A program made the translations under genes and the position numbers. Under the pieces are notes generated by a model. That model saw nothing but the letters and a program-made list of their open reading frames with translations. It made no database searches and had not been told where the DNA came from. Of a stretch of DNA of 13,695 nt, positions 12,101 to 13,695 are shown in pieces. The stretch comes from an uncultured Oscillospiraceae bacterium (GTDB taxonomy: Bacteria; Bacillota; Clostridia; Oscillospirales; Oscillospiraceae). The stretch is taken from contig CAJUAS010000040.1 of assembly GCA_910584395.1 (NCBI GenBank), forward strand, positions 1-13,695, in the 5' to 3' direction. Position 1 is the stretch's first letter. Each line of letters starts with the position of its first letter.

Positions 12101-13695
12101 GACATCTTCGTGGCCATGGACAAGGCCAAGGACGAGACGGGGGATAAGCACCCGGCCAAGGACGCCTTGGACGACCTGAAGAACGGCACTCCGCCCCTGT
12201 TGGACGGCTACCTGAACAAATTCCGCAAGGACAAGGACGGCCGGCCGTTTAAGACCCGCCAAGAGGTGTACGACGCGCTGAAAACGGTCTACGACAAACT
12301 GGCGGCGGCAAACCTCAGTCAGGACGACATGAAGAAGCTGACCGAGGAGCAGGTTCAGGAGATCATCATCACCGGGACATACCCCACCACGGGCCAAACC
12401 TATTGGTGGTGGAACGGCGGCACGCGGCCTGTGAACACATGGCAGGACTGGATCGAAGCCGGTATGCTGGTGGTGACCAACGCCGTGCCCGACGCACTGA
12501 ACGGCATGACCAACATCAACCTGCCCAACGCGGTTCAGGACATGATCAGCTACGAGCGGCCCACCACCGCGAACACGCCGCCCAACGTGGGCTGGTTCCG
12601 CAAAGCGGAGTCCGACGAGGACGACAACGCCTTTGCCGACGTAGAGGAATTTAAGGAAGCGTGGCTCAAAGCGCTACCTGCCTTGGCGGCTCATTACGAC
12701 CTCCCCAAGGACTGGAACACTATTCCTTGGCAGGAGATCCAGTACGCCCTCATCACCGGCACATACGCGGACGCCACCACCGTTCTCGCCACCACCAATT
12801 ATTGGTGGCGCGACGGCGGCTTGCCAAAGCTGACTTACGAAAAACTGCTGGACGCGGTGAGCGAGTGGCGCGCGAGCAGCTACAACGACTCCACCCAGCT
12901 GGACAAGCTCCTTGCCAAGAGCGTTAACCCCATCAACAACGAGGTTTACATCCGCCGCACCGCGGCGGGCAGCGGCTTCACCAGCCAGACCCAGTTCAAG
13001 AACGCCCTGAAAACCGCCATGGAGGTTCTGGGCTACGTCACCAACAAAGCCGACTTTGAAGACCCAGTCACCGGCGAGTTGAAATACACCATGAGCGGCG
13101 GCAAGAAAGAGTACGTTTTGGACATTTACCAGTTCCAATACCTCCTCCTCAACGCCTCCAAGCTGGTGAACAAGCCCATCCCCGAATCCAACAAGATCGC
13201 CGACCCGGACGACCCGGACGTAAAGTGCAACTACTGGTGGATTCCCGAGCCTCACGTCCCCAGCGCGGCCCAGCGCATCGGCGACATCATGGACTTGCTG
13301 ACCTACGCCTACTGGGCGAGGGACGGCGTGGGCGACCCGCCGGTTACGCTTGGCTTCGACCCGCTGGCCCAGCTGGACGCGGCCACCATGGAGCGCCTCA
13401 AGCTCCGCGCGGAAATCCACGGCATCCCGTACACCGACGAGACGCAGGCGGCCTTGAAGCAAGCGGTGCTTAACGCCATCACAAATGAAAAGAGCGGCTG
13501 GCCCTACTCCATCGACACCTTCTCCGCCCAGAGCGCGGCCGACCTGACCCGCGAGCTGCAAAACATTCTTTTGGGCAATTCCTATGTTACCTCCGCCAGC
13601 ATTTCGGACAACTATTGGTGGCAGGGCAGCGGCTTCAAGGCGGACACCCACGCCACGCTGGCGCAGGCGGCATGGATCGCCGCCGTGGGCTTCGA
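9089..13695 (+). CDS. Giant secreted/surface protein with YWW half-repeats, 3'-truncated by the window; unrecognised family
   Basis: One frame is open from the GTG at 9089 to the window end without a stop: 1535 complete codons. I read it codon by codon and checked its phase at several points. A signal peptide is clear: basic METRERISNWRSR, hydrophobic LWAFALTAALACALLAGV, then an AYA|AT signal peptidase I site near residues 34-36. The protein should therefore be exported. Residues 37 to about 711 are Asp/Thr/Tyr-rich with no domain I can name. About 712-910 is encoded by a low-GC block. Residues 914-973 look like a degenerate first repeat, and 981-992 hold a cysteine cluster. From 1054 onward runs an array of helical half-repeats, every second one ending in YWW. 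No cell-wall anchor (LPXTG, SLH) is visible; it could lie beyond the window. A surface adhesin or S-layer-like protein is a guess. Only export and the repeat layout are supported. Confidence 0.85.
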   Translation, partial: METRERISNWRSRLWAFALTAALACALLAGVAYAATVDSTDVVADPAAPKPEVVIQGNVVVDKGKPTGFYELALCVRTARTVTLKDDPAHTVVKEEDYAKELAEALEKGDRTGLDAKYEVTYYPFQSAAAAVHINLDALTAVTWGAGEPVYANWTAGGATGTAGSYDTFDTDYPRGIDVNDPDQAKIFKDVEELKALIDGTGTASVRLDTAKPDEINNATALIEEVKGDDALLTLSANTTPNARVVYEIPTPVVVVRFAYDMKRFTHLDVTNSCDFWLDLDVNDRAGADMGKTPLTYLGGRDTGTTPMYKASDAQAAESSVHQSVWYAQNTITDGTGQKATEFYYYLGADLNAGGLISSHETTPRTYSVYDPAQKKVWDQQLLAPQTAGAVVLADRSTDWATTGDPEGTTGNQDYSFFQNLLTLEEKSLRLTLVNAETYRKPTGGIGGAQILFYDWDDSLIGALVVDPEGDARAAVNEYIEKTLIHPELRTGDNIAAAADLTALQADQDYVDRVDSLNREFTYRGDYSYKVGQDTDDTLKRPATHLQPGEDFPLTNKLDYAFYRRATTQTEVVDPGTGLNTRYYSTTPLSVGDGSEDYDGYLYPYVYGWAIVEDDTQDVTKKNWILRKDSIKTEDVWTTFGVGELADLDPADTAAKTIPGTGDPYTYAVTEKDAAWYLRFADFSAMENMLREGQDVLIVKAVYEPGTSLRDGANYSVVEDSLRVERYGYNASTQASVYSFQYQYARATKATGAWQGVTRAREPAVQTGYTYDINAFDTEGNDLNPMADTYAFFMKTISNNNDILNIDITTGGVLWKVDYVLFDIYKANISNGKQRSAGGELNLKTNFDYDNAEYPDRQGTDGFVLQATMNTLLAEATKTAKGENGELAIHFTKDTVVDLNLRSDMTGTEFTWGNYDVCAPYLQDLVTRLYNSNDPQYRDPKTGDIVLGWHQIQRHILMCMQANGAVAGIYSGGTLMSETDCAGFPWCRLDECAKEVKVDIFDLGDIFVAMDKAKDETGDKHPAKDALDDLKNGTPPLLDGYLNKFRKDKDGRPFKTRQEVYDALKTVYDKLAAANLSQDDMKKLTEEQVQEIIITGTYPTTGQTYWWWNGGTRPVNTWQDWIEAGMLVVTNAVPDALNGMTNINLPNAVQDMISYERPTTANTPPNVGWFRKAESDEDDNAFADVEEFKEAWLKALPALAAHYDLPKDWNTIPWQEIQYALITGTYADATTVLATTNYWWRDGGLPKLTYEKLLDAVSEWRASSYNDSTQLDKLLAKSVNPINNEVYIRRTAAGSGFTSQTQFKNALKTAMEVLGYVTNKADFEDPVTGELKYTMSGGKKEYVLDIYQFQYLLLNASKLVNKPIPESNKIADPDDPDVKCNYWWIPEPHVPSAAQRIGDIMDLLTYAYWARDGVGDPPVTLGFDPLAQLDAATMERLKLRAEIHGIPYTDETQAALKQAVLNAITNEKSGWPYSIDTFSAQSAADLTRELQNILLGNSYVTSASISDNYWWQGSGFKADTHATLAQAAWIAAVGF
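11221..11820 (+). other. Low-GC in-frame mosaic block inside the giant gene
   Basis: Hand count gives about 245 G+C in 600 bases (41%), with the 60-base lines at 11461 and 11521 at 22% and 30%. The flanking line at 11161 is 65%, the one at 11101 53%, and that at 12001 65%. Codons change too: TTA, ATA, AGG, AAT, GAT and TAT replace the GC-ending codons used on both sides. The frame stays open throughout despite the AT content, so it is translated. It encodes roughly residues 712-911, a beta-type, Asn/Asp/Tyr-rich stretch with no recognised domain. The right edge falls just before the repeat array begins. Exchange of one domain by recombination from a lower-GC source is the simplest reading. 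Confidence 0.75.
11828..12007 (+). repeat. Degenerate first unit of the half-repeat array
   Basis: Residues 914-973. GWHQIQRHIL (W949) aligns by eye with PWQEIQYALI of a later unit, a YRDPKTGDI stretch before it resembles FEDPVTGEL of the third YWW unit, and GIYSGG at the end occupies the place of YWW..GG. The YWW itself is lost. It starts within a few codons of the end of the low-GC block. Confidence 0.5.
12248..12421 (+). repeat. Half-repeat 1 (YWW type)
   Basis: Residues 1054-1111. It begins with a predicted helix, TRQEVYDALKTVYDKLAAA, passes through QVQEIIITGTY and ends in YWWWNGG (Y1105). It sets the pattern for the later YWW halves. Confidence 0.7.
12422..12613 (+). repeat. Half-repeat 2 (non-YWW type)
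   Basis: Residues 1112-1175. Helix WQDWIEAGMLVVTNAV, then LPNAVQDMI, ending VGWFRKAES in the place where YWW..GG occurs in the alternate halves. Confidence 0.55.
12614..12820 (+). repeat. Half-repeat 3 (YWW type)
   Basis: Residues 1176-1244. Helix VEEFKEAWLKALPALAA, then WQEIQYALITGTY (compare QVQEIIITGTY in half-repeat 1), ending NYWWRDGG (Y1238). Confidence 0.7.
12821..12976 (+). repeat. Half-repeat 4 (non-YWW type, short)
   Basis: Residues 1245-1296. Helix YEKLLDAVSEW, then a second helix LDKLLAKS, ending VYIRRTAAGSG, comparable to VGWFRKAES of half-repeat 2. At 52 residues it is the shortest unit. Confidence 0.5.
12977..13255 (+). repeat. Half-repeat 5 (YWW type, with insertion)
   Basis: Residues 1297-1389. 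Helix TQFKNALKTAMEVLG, then an insertion with FEDPVTGEL, then YQFQYLLLNAS and a DPDDPD loop leading to NYWWIPEP (Y1382). The GG that follows YWW in units 1 and 3 is absent. At 93 residues it is the longest half. Confidence 0.6.
13256..13429 (+). repeat. Half-repeat 6 (non-YWW type)
   Basis: Residues 1390-1447. Helix AQRIGDIMDLLTYAY, a DPPVTLGFDP loop, then LDAATMERLKL ending AEIHGIP. Its match to half-repeats 2 and 4 is weak and rests mostly on position in the array. Confidence 0.4.
13430..13633 (+). repeat. Half-repeat 7 (YWW type)
   Basis: Residues 1448-1515. Helix ETQAALKQAVLNAI (compare EVYDALKTVY and QFKNALKTAM), then LTRELQNILLGNSY, ending NYWWQGSG (Y1509). A further helix (THATLAQAAWIAAVGF) begins after it and runs out of the window. 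Confidence 0.65.

Noticed and set aside
12674..13651. 325-codon minus-strand frame
   Set aside because: Antisense shadow of the repeat array, with a Gly/Val/Ala-rich product and no start signals.
12248..13695. Recent DNA-level tandem duplication or CRISPR-like array
   Set aside because: Units match only at protein level and differ in length (52-93 residues); there are no short identical direct repeats with regular spacers.

Overview
The window looks like a chromosomal segment of a high-GC, low-Gram-positive gut-type Clostridia, most like Oscillospiraceae (Flavonifractor/Oscillibacter-like). That placement is inferred from gene content (RNase Y, YlmH, a YnzC-like DUF896 protein, a ComEB-like dCMP deaminase), Gram-positive-type AGGAGG ribosome binding sites, sigma-A-type promoters with 17-18 bp spacers, and strongly GC-ending codons. 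No rRNA, tRNA, CRISPR array or insertion sequence was seen.

Layout. Positions 1-198 hold the 3' end of pnp (PNPase S1 domain), followed by a bidirectional terminator. On the minus strand (4196 down to 264) lie an ABC exporter, ylmH and a DUF896 protein, joined by stop/start overlaps, then prfB with its own promoter. A divergent pair of promoters at 4237-4313 separates the ABC unit from a plus-strand gene for a 106-aa three-helix membrane protein. Next come metY (O-acetylhomoserine sulfhydrylase), a convergent bidirectional terminator, a minus-strand zinc-ribbon membrane protein starting at TTG, then plus-strand dCMP deaminase and rny (RNase Y). Each of these has a recognisable promoter. Three of the genes concern RNA or translation (PNPase, RF2, RNase Y), with YlmH a fourth; PNPase and RNase Y are known partners in Gram-positive mRNA decay.

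The last third (9089 to the window end) is one uninterrupted plus-strand reading frame of at least 1535 codons that leaves the window without a stop. It starts at GTG behind a good ribosome binding site, encodes a signal peptide, and so should be a giant secreted or surface protein. I recognise no known domain in it. Two structures stand out. The first is an in-frame block at about 11221-11820 with roughly 41% GC by hand count, falling to 22-30% in its centre, against about 53-65% in neighbouring 60-base lines. It looks like an imported or swapped domain. The second begins immediately after that block: an array of alternating helical half-repeats of about 52-93 residues, in which every second half ends in a Tyr-Trp-Trp motif (four YWW copies at residues 1105, 1238, 1382 and 1509, spaced 127-144 residues). 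The array continues out of the window.

The giant protein with its YWW array and mosaic domain is the best candidate for something undescribed. The rest is ordinary housekeeping, with some regulatory details of interest: prfB without its usual frameshift site, a prfB promoter overlapping the upstream stop codon, and back-to-back promoters.
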